Of a DNA stretch of 64,000 bases, positions 1-9,600 are shown piece by piece. The notes under the pieces were generated by a model. The model was not told the origin of the DNA, did no database searches, and saw only the letters and a list, made by a program, of their open reading frames with translations. Where the stretch lies: positions 1 through 64,000 of the forward strand of contig CAWDVH010000003.1 in the NCBI GenBank assembly GCA_963805705.1, in the 5' to 3' direction. A program made the position numbers and the translations under genes. Position 1 is the first letter of the stretch. Each line of letters starts with the position of its first letter. The DNA comes from CAWDVH01 sp963805705. GTDB taxonomy: Bacteria; Actinomycetota; Actinomycetes; Streptosporangiales; Streptosporangiaceae.

Positions 1-193
1 CCCCGGCGCCCCTGGTCAGTGGCCAGACCCGCGACTGAATGCTCCACGCGGCAAACCACCACTCATCGGCCAGCGGCTGCAGGGCCGCCGCTCCCGGCCG
101 GGCCTGAGCCGGTGGCGAGGAGACGAGAGCTAAGCCCGCGACCGCCAGCGCGGCCGCCACGGCCAGCACGCGCCCGCGCGGTCCAGGCACCAT
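1..193 (-). CDS. Second mycosin (S8 serine protease of ESX locus), N-terminal part only
   Basis: Partial gene that runs off the left edge. From an ATG at 193 it encodes a basic start, a hydrophobic signal-like stretch rich in Ala/Val/Leu, then Pro/Ala-rich residues and the stretch ADEWWFAAWSIQSRVWPLTR followed by Gly-Ala-Gly. The W-x-x-x-x-W pattern before a TRGAG-type turn is how mycosins read just before the catalytic Asp strand (compare AWDLTQGRGVTVAVVDSG in the complete mycosin at 10,687-12,018). The catalytic triad itself lies outside the window. It is the last visible gene of the minus-strand ESX series and starts 62 bases after the PPE-like gene. A GTG at 196 is an alternative start. 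Assignment rests on a short segment, so it is moderately sure. Confidence 0.6.
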   Translation of the reverse strand, partial: MVPGPRGRVLAVAAALAVAGLALVSSPPAQARPGAAALQPLADEWWFAAWSIQSRVWPLTRGAG

Positions 194-255
194 CACCGGG
201 TGCGCCTGAGCGCAGGTGCCGACATGGCTCGCATTCTCTCTCCGGCGCCTACGCC

Positions 256-1716
256 TCAGACGCCTACGAGCGGCGTCACCACTTCGGCCTTCCCTTCCCA
301 GACGTCCGCCTCCTCGGCCATCCACGACTGACGGCGGCGTTCCTTCTCCTGCTGACCGCCGCCAGATCCGCCCATCGGGAAGCCGGTCGCCCCGCGACCG
401 GCCGCCGCCTCCGCCCCGGCGGCGTCCGCACCGGCGACGCCGGTCATCGCCTGGTCACCGGCACCAGCGCCGCCGCCGGCCATCCCGTCACCGCCCGGCA
501 TCGTGGCGATCATCCCGTCGGGACCGATAACGGCCCCCTCGCCTGCGCCCGCGCCGCCCAGGCCCTCTGCACCCGGCACCACGCCGAAGGCATCAGCGCC
601 CGGACCAGTCCCGGCCTCGCCGCCCGGCATACCGCCCGTCCCGGCCCCAGCCGTACCTGGCCCACCCCCGGCGCCCGCCTGGCCGCCGACGACGCCGACC
701 CCTGATTCGCCGCCGGCACCCGGCTCGCCGCCGGTCCCTGGCTCGCCGCCGCCGGCACCCGGCTCGCCGCCGCCGGCAGCGCCCCGGCCGCCCAGGCCAA
801 GACCGCCGAAGCCGCCCGCACCGCCCGTGCCCCCGGCCCCGCCGGGAGCGCCTGCGCCCGCCGGGCCGGGCCCCGCGCCCGTACCAAGTCCCGCGCCGAC
901 GCCGCCGGATCCGCCGGACCCCGCCCCGCCGCCCGGCGGGCCGGAGCTGGCCAGATGGGTGAGGTGCCCGACCGCGCCGGTCGATCCGACGGGCCGGGCG
1001 CCGCTGCCGCCACCGACACCGCCGCTGCCGCTCAAGCCCACACGGCTGACGCCACCGGCGCCCGCAAGGTGGCCCAGTCCCCCGACACCCGGCTGGCCTG
1101 AGCCGGAACCGCCGGAACCTGAGCCTCCAGCGCCGGCCACGGCCGGGCTGTGCCCGCCCAGAGCCGGCCAGCCGCCTTGCGGCAGGTCCTGGCTGACGCT
1201 GGCGGGCAGTTCCTGATTGGCCTGGACGAGACGGTTGTTGAGGCGCTCCATAACCCCCTGGGCCGCGCTGTTGGCCGGATTGTGGCCGAAGACGCTCTCC
1301 ACGTCGCCGACGATGCCGTTGCCGGGTGCCTGGTAGGCCTTATAGAAGGGCAGGATCGTCTCTCCGAGCCACGAGAGCACCCCGCCGGTCTGCGCGCTGG
1401 CCTGCGCCAGCCCGACGGCCGTCTGGTGCAATTGCTGGAAGCTGCCGACCGCGGTCTGCGCGGCCGTTCCCCCCCAGCTGTCGTTCAGCACCTGCACGTG
1501 CTGGATCAGGCTGTCCGCGATGTCCGCCAGCGTGCTGCTCGCGGCGGTGTGCGCGCTGCCCGCCTGCGCCGCGGCAGCCGGATCAAGGCCCTCGAAGAGC
1601 TGCTCTATTTCCGACGCGGAGTATCCGCTGGCGGATTCCGCTGCGACCGGCATGGTCTTGATGGCGTACCTGTTGCCGACGATCCCGCCGCCACCGCCGC
1701 CGCCGATCCGGCTCAT
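256..1716 (-). CDS. PPE-like / WXG-type ESX substrate with long Gly-rich region
   Basis: 486 residues. The first ~180 residues are helical and carry a W-G-G turn in the segment NDSWGGTAAQTA, as in WXG100 and PPE folds, and the helical segments around it suit an ESX substrate. Residues ~190-440 are a low-complexity Gly/Ala/Pro stretch. The last ~35 residues return to normal composition with a basic patch and the motif RRRQSWMAEEADVWEGK; a tail with Trp and acidic residues is, from memory, common at the end of actinomycete ESX-associated WXG proteins. The ATG follows an AGAGG ribosome site. It lies 47 bases after the 168-residue protein in the same operon. Likely secreted or wall-associated; the exact role is unknown. 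Confidence 0.75.
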   Translation of the reverse strand: MSRIGGGGGGGIVGNRYAIKTMPVAAESASGYSASEIEQLFEGLDPAAAAQAGSAHTAASSTLADIADSLIQHVQVLNDSWGGTAAQTAVGSFQQLHQTAVGLAQASAQTGGVLSWLGETILPFYKAYQAPGNGIVGDVESVFGHNPANSAAQGVMERLNNRLVQANQELPASVSQDLPQGGWPALGGHSPAVAGAGGSGSGGSGSGQPGVGGLGHLAGAGGVSRVGLSGSGGVGGGSGARPVGSTGAVGHLTHLASSGPPGGGAGSGGSGGVGAGLGTGAGPGPAGAGAPGGAGGTGGAGGFGGLGLGGRGAAGGGEPGAGGGEPGTGGEPGAGGESGVGVVGGQAGAGGGPGTAGAGTGGMPGGEAGTGPGADAFGVVPGAEGLGGAGAGEGAVIGPDGMIATMPGGDGMAGGGAGAGDQAMTGVAGADAAGAEAAAGRGATGFPMGGSGGGQQEKERRRQSWMAEEADVWEGKAEVVTPLVGV

Positions 1717-1763
1717 CCCCAGTCCTCTCTCTGCCGCTACCCTGCCGCGTCTGTCTAACCCCG

Positions 1764-2270
1764 TCAGGCACCCGGCGTCAGGGACGCCGGTCCGTCCGTG
1801 CCGACCTTGCTCACCGCGCTCACGGTGCTGGTCTCGGCATCGTCGTAATTACTGACTGTCTGGCGGATGTTACTGATCACCTGTTCGTATGCGGCATTCA
1901 GGTTGTCGTAGAACGTCGAGATGCCGTCATACGCGCAGAAGGCGTTATTCCCGAGGCCATCGGCAGTCGGCCAGCCGCCGATCAGCGCGCCGCCCGCGCC
2001 CTCGTTGTTGAGCTGCTGCAAGGTCGCCTTCAGCCGGGCCAGGTCCTTGCCCATCTGAGTCGCCACCTGCGTGAGGCTGTCCCGGTTCACGGTCAGGTCC
2101 TGGCCGGGCGCCATGCTGGGGAAGGCCGAGGAGGCCGGCATCTTCGGCGGCACGTAGTCATTGAACTTGCCCGAGCCATCCGGGTTGTACAGCCGGGAAT
2201 GGCCGGCGTCGTGCTGCTGGTCTTGCTCCTGCTGCTGCCTGAGGATCCCCGCATCGTAGGAACCGCCCAT
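1764..2270 (-). CDS. ESX-associated helical protein with YxxxE motif
   Basis: 168 residues. The ATG at 2270 is chosen because GGAGG lies six bases upstream; a TTG two codons earlier is less likely. The N-terminal ~55 residues are Gln/Asp/Pro-rich and look disordered. The rest is predicted as a helical hairpin with GGWPTADGLGNN in the turn, in place of the usual W-x-G. Near the C-terminus NYDDAETS fits the Y-x-x-x-[DE] signal of ESX substrates. It sits between the two WXG100 genes and the PPE-like gene, so it is probably a third substrate or partner. I do not recognise a named family. No membrane segment or signal peptide is visible. Confidence 0.7.
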   Translation of the reverse strand: MGGSYDAGILRQQQEQDQQHDAGHSRLYNPDGSGKFNDYVPPKMPASSAFPSMAPGQDLTVNRDSLTQVATQMGKDLARLKATLQQLNNEGAGGALIGGWPTADGLGNNAFCAYDGISTFYDNLNAAYEQVISNIRQTVSNYDDAETSTVSAVSKVGTDGPASLTPGA

Positions 2271-2369
2271 TACCAACCTCCGCCGCTCCTGCCGGTTATG
2301 CCGTCCGGGCTCCGCCCGTCACCCACGGCGCGGTGCCGTGCCTGTGCCGGTCGCGGCACCGCGCTCGGG

Positions 2370-2666
2370 TCAGGAGCCGGCCCACATATTCGTGTTTACC
2401 TGCTCTGCATTCGTGTAGTTCTCGTTGGCCACGCCAATCACCACGCCGAGCTGATTCACGACGTTCGCCATGTCGGCCATGGCGGTGTCCCATACCTGCT
2501 TAGCCGCGTAGTACGCCTGCCGGGCACTGCCGTCCCACTCCGCCAGGTTGGAGCGCAGCTGGCCGTCCAGGGTCGAAATCGTGCTCTGCAGGGCGCTATA
2601 GGTCTTGAGGAAATCCGCCTGCGACGTCTCTAGCGTCCCGAATTGTACCCGGGTGTACTCACTCAT
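2370..2666 (-). CDS. WXG100 family ESX protein (EsxA/EsxB-like)
   Basis: 98 residues, the normal size for the WXG100 family. Two long helices flank the turn W-D-G (in LAEWDGSARQAYY), and the C-terminal end carries YTNAE, a Y-x-x-x-E secretion signal. Proteins of this type form antiparallel helical-hairpin dimers that are exported by the EccC motor. It lies 81 bases downstream of the second WXG100 gene and 99 bases upstream of the 168-residue protein. The paired arrangement suggests that the two small proteins form a heterodimer, which is an inference. The ATG is preceded by a purine-rich GGGAGAGGG tract. Confidence 0.88.
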   Translation of the reverse strand: MSEYTRVQFGTLETSQADFLKTYSALQSTISTLDGQLRSNLAEWDGSARQAYYAAKQVWDTAMADMANVVNQLGVVIGVANENYTNAEQVNTNMWAGS

Positions 2667-2747
2667 CCCGTCCCTCTCCCTTCGTCGTGTGAGCTGGAAT
2701 GCGCGACGCCTCCAGCCGGGCCGACCGGCGGCCGGCGTCAGTGCGCG

Positions 2748-3062
2748 TCAGCGGTTCAGCAGGCCGCTGAGCTTATTGGCCGAGGTGGTGTTCGCCTGTT
2801 CCGTCGCCTGGTAGTTCGCCCGGGTGCCGACCAGCTTCTCGTGCATGTTGTCCAGCGCCCTGACCACCTTCGCGAAGTCGGCGCTGAAGGTCGTATAGGC
2901 GCTGGTGAAGGCCGTGGCGGCGTCCCCGACCCAGCCGCCCATCAGGTCGCTGTGGTAGCTGTTCATCGCCGTCTGCATACTGCGGATCTGCCCCAGGGCA
3001 TCGTCTATGTGCCCCGCAGCCGTTCCCATCGCCGCTCTGTCAACAGCAGTCTCTCCGGCCAC
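2748..3062 (-). CDS. WXG100 family ESX protein (EsxB/CFP-10-like)
   Basis: 104 residues starting at GTG, with a strong AGGAGG seven bases upstream. The helix-turn-helix contains W-V-G (LMGGWVGDAATAF), and the C-terminal tail has YQATE, matching the Y-x-x-x-E export signal recognised by EccC. It is the first gene of the short esx group and follows a 479-base gap that holds a candidate promoter. Its partner is probably the 98-residue WXG100 protein next to it. The family is clear; which ESX class it belongs to cannot be decided from the sequence. Confidence 0.88.
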   Translation of the reverse strand: MAGETAVDRAAMGTAAGHIDDALGQIRSMQTAMNSYHSDLMGGWVGDAATAFTSAYTTFSADFAKVVRALDNMHEKLVGTRANYQATEQANTTSANKLSGLLNR

Positions 3063-3217
3063 CGCCGCACCTCCTGTCTCGTCGCTGCATCCTGTCCCTG
3101 CATGGCTAGACCGTCCGCGTCGGAGCGGGCAGCCGCGCTGATTTCCGCTGCCGCCGCCGTGTGCCGCCGTCGTGCGCTGGCCGGTGATTGGCCCCCGCCG
3201 CAGAACCGGTCCAAGTC

Positions 3218-3246
3218 AATCTAATCGCGACATTGGTGTCAACCAA
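3218..3246 (-). promoter_or_regulatory. Candidate promoter for the esx operon
   Basis: On the minus strand TTGGTT (3246-3241) is followed after 17 bases by TAGATT (3223-3218), in an AT-richer patch about 155 bases before the first WXG100 start. The spacing is ideal and the -10 is good, but the -35 is weak. Pattern reading only. Confidence 0.35.
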
Positions 3247-3440
3247 GACAGGCAACTACAGTGCGTGAACAAAAAGGCACTAGATCCTCTAGACATTTAC
3301 ATGTCCCACTGACCTGCGGTAATCCGGTCATTGCCAGGAAAGGGAAAGCGGGAATGCCGCGTGGCGACCGGATAGCCGCACGACCTTTACCATTCCGTTA
3401 CCTGCTGCGGTTCGTGACCTCATCGCGGCCGGGCGGCGCG

Positions 3441-3530
3441 GCGGGCGAGGAAGCACGGCCGCTCGTGGCGGCGGGCGAGGAAGGACGGCCGCTCGTGGCG
3501 GCGGGCGAGGAAGGACGGCCGCTCGTGGCG
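3441..3530. repeat. Three tandem copies of a 30-bp repeat after eccB
   Basis: Copies at 3441-3470, 3471-3500 and 3501-3530 are identical except for one base in the first. Each begins GCGGGCGAGGAAG and ends CGCTCGTGGCG. The array begins 11 bases beyond the eccB stop codon. Direct repeats without spacers, so not a CRISPR array. Confidence 0.9.
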
Positions 3531-3541
3531 GCGGCGGCGTG

Positions 3542-4919
3542 TCATCCGCCGGAGATCACCGGCCTGGTCGCCTGCGCCGGGTCGAGCGCCGGGCCCTGCG
3601 GGATCAGGCTGACCACGCTGGCTGGCAGCAGCACGGCCTGCCGGCGCAGGTCGTAGCCGAGCATGGCGGCGACACCCTGGGAGGCCAGGGCATACCGGTG
3701 CCCGCCGGACACCAGGAAGTAGCTGATCGCGCCCTTCGACTGGCCGGTGCCGGGGGCTGCTCCCACCAGGGCTCCGGCGCCGGCGGGCAGCGCGATGTCG
3801 GTGACGCCGGCCGGGGTGCCGGTCGGGGTGCCGCCCGATGGCATCCGGCCCCCGAGCATGACCTGCCTGGACAGCGTGCGGTCGCCCGCGTAGACGACGC
3901 ACATCGGCGCCCCCTGGCTGGCCGCGGCGACGACGGGCATCTGACGGGGCAGGCCGCCGCCCGGCTCAGTGACCGCCGACCGGTGACCGCTGAGGAGTGA
4001 CGGGCTCAGGGCCTGCGGCTTCGGGGTCCCGGCCTCGAAGTCCAGCAGCACCGCCTGAGTCTCGGAGATCGGCGCCAGGCCGCCCTGGAGCATCACGTAG
4101 TACTGCGGCGGGCTGCCCGCCACGGCGCTGACGACGTAGACCTGCCCGATGCTCACGGCACCGCCGGCCGGGCCGGGCACACGAGCGCCGCGGTCCGGGA
4201 TCGCGGGCGGCGCGAAGTCCGGTCCCTCGGGCACGGCGTTCAGCCATACCGTCGGCACCGCGACCGGCTGCACAGCGGCGGATAGCGACGCGAGCAGAGC
4301 CCGGCTTGATCAGCATCCGCTGGCCGTGCCAGACCACCCAGTCCTGCCCCAGGGCCCGCATGAGCAGGGCGTGACTGCCCAGGAGCCGCCCGCCGGTCCC
4401 GATGCCCCCGGCCAGCGCGGTGACCGCCTGCGGGCCGGCCACGGTGACGACGGTCCGCGTGCACACCGACCAGGGCTGCCTGATCAGCAGGCTGGTCTCG
4501 GGCAGGGGCTGCGGCAGTCCCTGGATGCCGATTAGCGGTCCCCTGGCGTAGCGCGTGAGCGATGCCTGGCTCACGACCTGCTGAGTCACCGCGGAAGTGC
4601 GCAGGGCCAGCCGGGCCGAGGCGTAGTTCAGCACCGGGCAGAGCTTGCCGCCCTGGCAGAACACGTAGGACGCGCCGGTCTCCTTGTCGATGACGAGGGT
4701 GCCTGGCTGCCGCTGGAGTGTCTGGCCGCCGTGAAAGAGCAGGCCCAGGAGGCCGAACAGTGCCACCACGATCACGCCGACCAGCACGCCGGAGATGGTC
4801 GCGACGTTCAGCCGGCGCAGCGGCTGGTCCGGTATATCCGGCTCCCCCCCCAGCAGCGCGAGCGCCGCCCGCCTGGTCATCAGCCGGTGGGCCTGGAACA
4901 GGTCCCTGCGGCTCTGCAT
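3542..4919 (-). pseudogene. eccB: ESX core component EccB, interrupted by one frameshift
   Basis: EccB is the membrane-anchored ATPase/scaffold subunit of the ESX translocon, with a large extracytoplasmic domain. The N-terminal part (from ATG 4919, MQSRRDLFQAHRLMTRRA) has the conserved EccB start, one membrane helix at ~residues 40-65, and the motif QDWVVWHGQRMLI. The C-terminal part (about 4273 to 3542) continues with VPTVWLNAVPEGPDFAPP and ends in SGG. The two parts lie in different frames; removing one C in the run ATCCGCC (plus-strand 4277-4283) joins them as RVAIAAVQPVAV and gives a normal ~458-residue protein. Either a true mutation or a one-base sequence error. It follows eccD by 43 bases containing an 8-bp repeat. 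Confidence 0.85.
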
Positions 4920-4942
4920 GGTCACTCGGTCACTCGCCTCCG

Positions 4943-4975
4943 CCGGTCAGCCGGTCAGCCGGTCAGCCGGTCAGC
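4943..4975. repeat. 8-bp tandem repeat (CGGTCAGC) at the eccD/eccB junction
   Basis: Four head-to-tail copies of an 8-bp CGGTCAGC unit cover the end of eccD and the gap to eccB. The repeat supplies the eccD TGA stop and further stops in the other frames. It is one of several short tandem arrays at gene ends in this window. Confidence 0.75.
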
Positions 4976-6357
4976 CCGCGAACGTAGCCGAAGACGCCGG
5001 CCACGCCGAGAGCGAGCGGGAACAGGCTGACGATGAGCATTGTCTCGGCGACGTCCGCCGCCCGGCCCCAGAACGGCGACGGCCGGTGGGCGGGCAGCCA
5101 CATCCCGACCCCGATCACCAGGGCGGCCCCGGCGATCAGCGGCGCGACCGACGCGGCGATGCCGCGGTCCTGCCCGGCGCCGTGCGCGGCACTGACGGCG
5201 AGCAGCAGCAGGCCGCCATAGCCGGGAATCAGCAGCCACAGCCGCTGGGCGAGACCGCGGAAGATCCTGGAGCGCAGCAGCAGGGTGCACGCGAGCGCGG
5301 CGCACATCACCGGGGCGAGCCAGCCGCTGGCGAAGGCCAGGGCCGCCTCTGCGGCGGCCGCCACCAGCGCGATGCCAGCCACCGCGCCGGTCACGAACCG
5401 ATCCGCGGCGGCGGTCCGGCGCAGCACCTCGGCGCCGTCTACCGTGAGGGTGTCCCGCCGCAGGTCGTCAGCATGGCGCGGCACCGGCGGCAGGGTCACC
5501 CGTGCCATCCGGAACGAGACCGCCGGGATCAAGGGCGTCAGCGCCAGCGTCGGGGCCACGATCAGGGCCGCGGCGCCGGCCAGACCCAGGCCGCCGAAAG
5601 CGTAGGCCAGCCAGGCGCCGAGCACGCCGACGGCGGCGGCGCCCGCCAGGCCGAAGAACAGCGGCACCTCCGCGGACGCCGCGGCCGCAATGACGGCCGC
5701 CAGGGCCACGGCGGCGAACGCCGGCAGCAGGTGCAGGGCGCCCAGATGCGCGAGCGTCCCCGACCGGACGGGCCCGAGCAGGCCGGCCAGGAAGGCATAG
5801 GGAATCGCGGCGTAGCCGAGCACGGCGCCGGCACCGGAATCGCCGGCGGCCCTGGCGGCCACCGCCGCCGCGATGAGCAGCAGCACCGCGATCGCGGCCG
5901 CGGCCAGGGCCGGCCCGGCCCAGGGCGGCCCTGACCGCACGATGACCGCCGCGGCCAGGATCAGGGCCGCCGTGCCGGTGCCCAGCGCTACCCGCCGCGA
6001 GTCGCGCGGCGCCCACCGGCCGGGCTGCTCGTTCACGCCGGTGGCGATCACGTCGGCGACGTCGTCGAACGCGAGCGGCGGCAGCTCGGCGGCGCGCGGC
6101 CGCAGGTAGATCATCTCGCCGTCGCGCAGCCCCGCCTGCAGTGGCGTCGTGGCCGGCGCGAAGGGCTCCTGGCCGAGACGCTGCAGCACCCAGCCGCCCT
6201 GCTCCGCGACCGCCTCCGGCCCGTCCAGCCCGGCGTACCTGGCGACGGCCGGGAAGAGGTCGGCGAACGGCACGTAACCGGGCAGCGCGATATCGACCCG
6301 CCGGGACGGCCCGACCACGGTGATCCGGCACAGGTCTACTCCGTCGGCCGAGCTCAT
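4963..6357 (-). CDS. eccD: ESX integral membrane subunit EccD
   Basis: 464 residues. ATG 6357 is chosen because AAGGAG lies four bases upstream and the protein then starts MSSADGVDLCRITVVGPSRR, the typical EccD opening. Residues ~1-95 form the ubiquitin-like cytoplasmic domain (ITVVGPSRRVDIALP, then LRDGEMIYLRPR). From ~residue 120 to the end there are about eleven hydrophobic membrane segments. EccD dimers line the ESX membrane pore complex together with EccB, EccC and EccE. It is the first gene of the minus-strand operon, divergent from eccC, and is followed by eccB. No EccE is visible in the window. An open frame extends upstream in the same phase, but that part has no family similarity. 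Confidence 0.9.
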   Translation of the reverse strand: MSSADGVDLCRITVVGPSRRVDIALPGYVPFADLFPAVARYAGLDGPEAVAEQGGWVLQRLGQEPFAPATTPLQAGLRDGEMIYLRPRAAELPPLAFDDVADVIATGVNEQPGRWAPRDSRRVALGTGTAALILAAAVIVRSGPPWAGPALAAAAIAVLLLIAAAVAARAAGDSGAGAVLGYAAIPYAFLAGLLGPVRSGTLAHLGALHLLPAFAAVALAAVIAAAASAEVPLFFGLAGAAAVGVLGAWLAYAFGGLGLAGAAALIVAPTLALTPLIPAVSFRMARVTLPPVPRHADDLRRDTLTVDGAEVLRRTAAADRFVTGAVAGIALVAAAAEAALAFASGWLAPVMCAALACTLLLRSRIFRGLAQRLWLLIPGYGGLLLLAVSAAHGAGQDRGIAASVAPLIAGAALVIGVGMWLPAHRPSPFWGRAADVAETMLIVSLFPLALGVAGVFGYVRGLTG

Positions 6358-6630
6358 CTGGCTCCTTCGCAACGCCGTCATTGACCGGCAAGGGGTGCCT
6401 GGGGAGACCGGCGGCCATCTCCTGCCGGACGGCCGCCGCCCCTTTCGCCACAGCACCAGCCGCGGCGGATATGGGCCCGTAGAATAATAACTCGCCTCAG
6501 CGCGGGCCAACCGGGCTAATAGCCCAATCGGCCCAAGAGCCAGCTGGCCGCAGAGCCAGCCAGCCCCCATAGCCCAGCAAGTCCGGCGGCACTGCGCCGC
6601 GACCGGAACGGCCTTCGAAAGGCAGCGTCC
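6358..6630. promoter_or_regulatory. Divergent promoter region between eccD and eccC
   Basis: This 273-base gap separates divergent eccD and eccC. An AT-rich core at 6479-6492 (GTAGAATAATAACT) is the best place for -10 elements in either direction. The right half (6500-6600) holds several near-copies of AGCCCA/AGCCAG. No clear palindrome for a known regulator is visible. Confidence 0.4.
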
Positions 6631-9600
6631 TTGAGCACCGTCATCGTCCGTCGTGCCGAGCAGGGCGATCCGCCGGAGCTTCCGACCGGCGAGATCCTGC
6701 TTGAGCCGCCCCCGGAGATTCCCGAGGTCAGCGAGGGCAGCTTCCAGCAGACGCTGATGTACCTGCCGATGCTGGCCATGACGGTCGGGATGGTATCGAT
6801 GATCGCCGGCCCGAGTTCCGGTGCCATTCAGTACGTGGGCGGCGGCGCGATGGCCCTGGGCATGGGCGGCATGATGGTCGGCCAGGTCGGCCGGGGCAAG
6901 GGCGAGCGGAAGATCAAGCTGAACGGCCAGCGCCGTGACTACCTGCGCTATATCGGCCAGGTCCGGGGCAAGGCCCGCAGGATCGCCGCGGCGCAGCGTG
7001 AGGCGCTGGAGTGGGTCAGCCCCGACCCTCGTGCGCTGTCGTCCATCCTGATCGACCCCGGCCTGCGGCGGCTGTGGGAGCGGCGCCCGTCCAGCGCTGA
7101 CTTCGGCAACGTGCGCATCGGCCTCGGCACGCACCGGCTCGCCGTGCGCCTCGTCCCGCCGGACACTAAGCCGGTCGAGGACCTTGATCCGCTCTGCGCG
7201 GGCGCGCTGCGGCGATTCGTCCGGGCCTACGGCAGCGTTCCGGCCCTGCCCGTGGGCATTTCCCTGCGCTCATTCGCCCGGATCGCTCCGGCGGGCGAGC
7301 CGGAGGCCGTGTACGGCATGCTCCGGGCGATGATCATGCAGCTCGCGGTCTTCCATTCGCCCGACGATCTGCGGATCAGCGTGTGCGCGTCGCGGGACCG
7401 GATGCGCTGGTGGCAGTGGATCAAGTGGCTGCCGCACAACATGCACCCCACCCAGGCCGACGCGGCCGGGCCGGTTCGCATGATGGCCCCCAGCCTGCCG
7501 CAGCTCGAGGCGATGCTCGGCAGCGACCTGGTCGGGCGGCCGCGCTTTTCCGCGGGCAAGTCCGCGGTCGCGCTGCCCTTTCACCTGGTGATCGTGGACG
7601 GCGGCCAGGGGCTGCCGGAATCCCAGCTCGGCAGCGACGGGATAGACGGCGCCGTGGTCATCGACCTGACGCCCCCGGCCGCGGGCGCGCCCGGCTCGGC
7701 CACCCTGCGGCTGCACGTCACGGCCGGCAGCACCGAGATGCTCAGCCGGGACCGGGCGGGCGCCGACGTGCGCACGGCGCTCGGCGTTCCGGACGCGATG
7801 TCACTGCCCGAAGCCGACGCCCTCGCCCGGCAGCTCGCCCCGCTGCGGCCCGGCGTGGGCGGCCCGGCCGACGACCCGCTCGCGGCGGACACGACGCTGA
7901 CCTCCCTGCTCGGGGTGGGGAACCCGCTCGCGCTCGACCTGCCCGGCCTGTGGCGGCTGCGATCGCCGCGCAGCCGGCTGCGGGTGCCGATCGGCAGTGA
8001 CTCCGATGGCCAGCCCGTGGAGCTGGACATCAAGGAGTCAGCTCAGGGCGGCATGGGGCCGCACGGCCTGGTCATCGGCGCTACCGGATCGGGCAAGTCC
8101 GAGCTGCTGCGGACGCTGGTGCTGGGCCTGGCCCTGACGCATCCCTCTGAGGTGCTCAATTTCGTCCTGGTGGACTTCAAGGGCGGGGCGACCTTCCTCG
8201 GGCTGGACGCACTGACCCACGTCTCTGCGGTTATCACCAACCTGGCCGATGAGCTGCCGCTGGTGGACCGGATGCGCGACGCGCTGCACGGCGAGCTGGT
8301 CCGCCGGCAGGAACTGCTGCGCACGGCGGGCAACTACTCCTCGCTGCGTGATTACCAGAAAGCCCGCGAGGACGGGGCCGCGCTCCCGCCGGTACCCACG
8401 CTGTTCGTGGTCATCGACGAGTTCTCCGAGCTGCTGTCGGCCAGGGCGGAGTTCGCCGACCTGTTTGTCATGATCGGGCGGCTGGGCCGGTCGCTGGGCG
8501 TCCACCTGCTGCTCGCCTCGCAGCGCCTGGAGGAGGGAAAGCTGCGCGGCCTCGATACGCACCTGTCCTACCGGATCGGCCTGCGGACGTTCTCCGCGGC
8601 GGAGTCGCGGGTCGTGCTCGGGGCGCCCGATGCCTACGAGCTGCCACCGCAGCCGGGCAACGGCTACCTGAAGTTCGACACCGAGGGCATGACCAGGTTC
8701 AAGGCGGCGTACGTCTCGGGGCCGGCCGTCTTGGGGGCCGCTGCCCCGCGGCAGCGCCGGGCCCGGCACATGGTCGTCCCCTTCGGCCCCGGCTATATCC
8801 GGCCCGAGCCGGCGGCCCAGGAGGCCGCGCCGGACGCACGGCCGCAGGACACGCGCCCGGAGGCGGCCGACAGCCTGCTCGACGTGGTGGTCAGGCAGCT
8901 GGCCGGGCACGGCCCGGCGGCACACCAGATCTGGCTGCCGCCGCTGGACGCGCCGCCCACGCTCGACCAGCTGCTGCCGCCGCTGACCATCACCAAGCAG
9001 TACGGGTGCACGGCGCAGGACGGGAAGATGCGCGGCGAGCTGCGCGCGGTCACCGGCATCGTGGACCGGCCGTTCGACCAGCGCCGCGACCCGATGTGGG
9101 TGGACCTGTCGGCGGCCGCGGGCCACGCGGCCGTGGTCGGCGGCCCGCGAAGCGGCAAGTCCACCATGCTCCGGACGCTCATCTGCTCGCTGGCCCTGCT
9201 GCACACGCCGCAGGAGGCGCAGTTCTACTGCCTCGACTTCGGCGGCGGATCTCTCAGTGGCCTGGCCAGGCTGCCGCACATCGGCGGCGTCGCGAGCCGG
9301 CTGGAGGCGAACGCGGCCCGCCGCACGGTCGCCGAGGTGCAGGGCCTGCTCGCGCGCCGGGAGCGGGAGTTCACCGACCAGGGCATCGAGTCCATCGCCG
9401 CCTACCGCAGGATGCGGGCCAGCGGCGAGATCGAAGGCGACGGATACGGGGACGTGTTCCTCGTCGTGGACGGCTGGCTCACCCTGCGCCAGGAGTTTGA
9501 GCAGCTCGACGAGGCGATCACGGCTATCGCGGCGCGGGGGCTGGGTTACGGCGTGCACGTGCTGGCCGCCACCGGCAAGTGGTCGGAATTCCGGCCGGCT

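Larger units (their letters stand above)
3063..3541. other. Gene-free stretch between eccB and the esx genes
   Basis: This 479-base gap carries a candidate minus-strand promoter (3218-3246), an AT-richer part (about 3200-3310), a short imperfect inverted repeat around 3282-3294 (CTAGATCCTCTAG), and three 30-bp tandem repeats just after the eccB stop. I see no convincing gene. Open frames here on either strand mostly translate the repeats. Confidence 0.6.

Noticed and set aside
3441..3530. Possible CRISPR array
   Set aside because: The 30-bp units touch each other without spacers and no cas gene is nearby.
6358..7134. Extension of eccD to a 723-residue protein
   Set aside because: The added part runs antisense into eccC, and AAGGAG marks the start at 6357.
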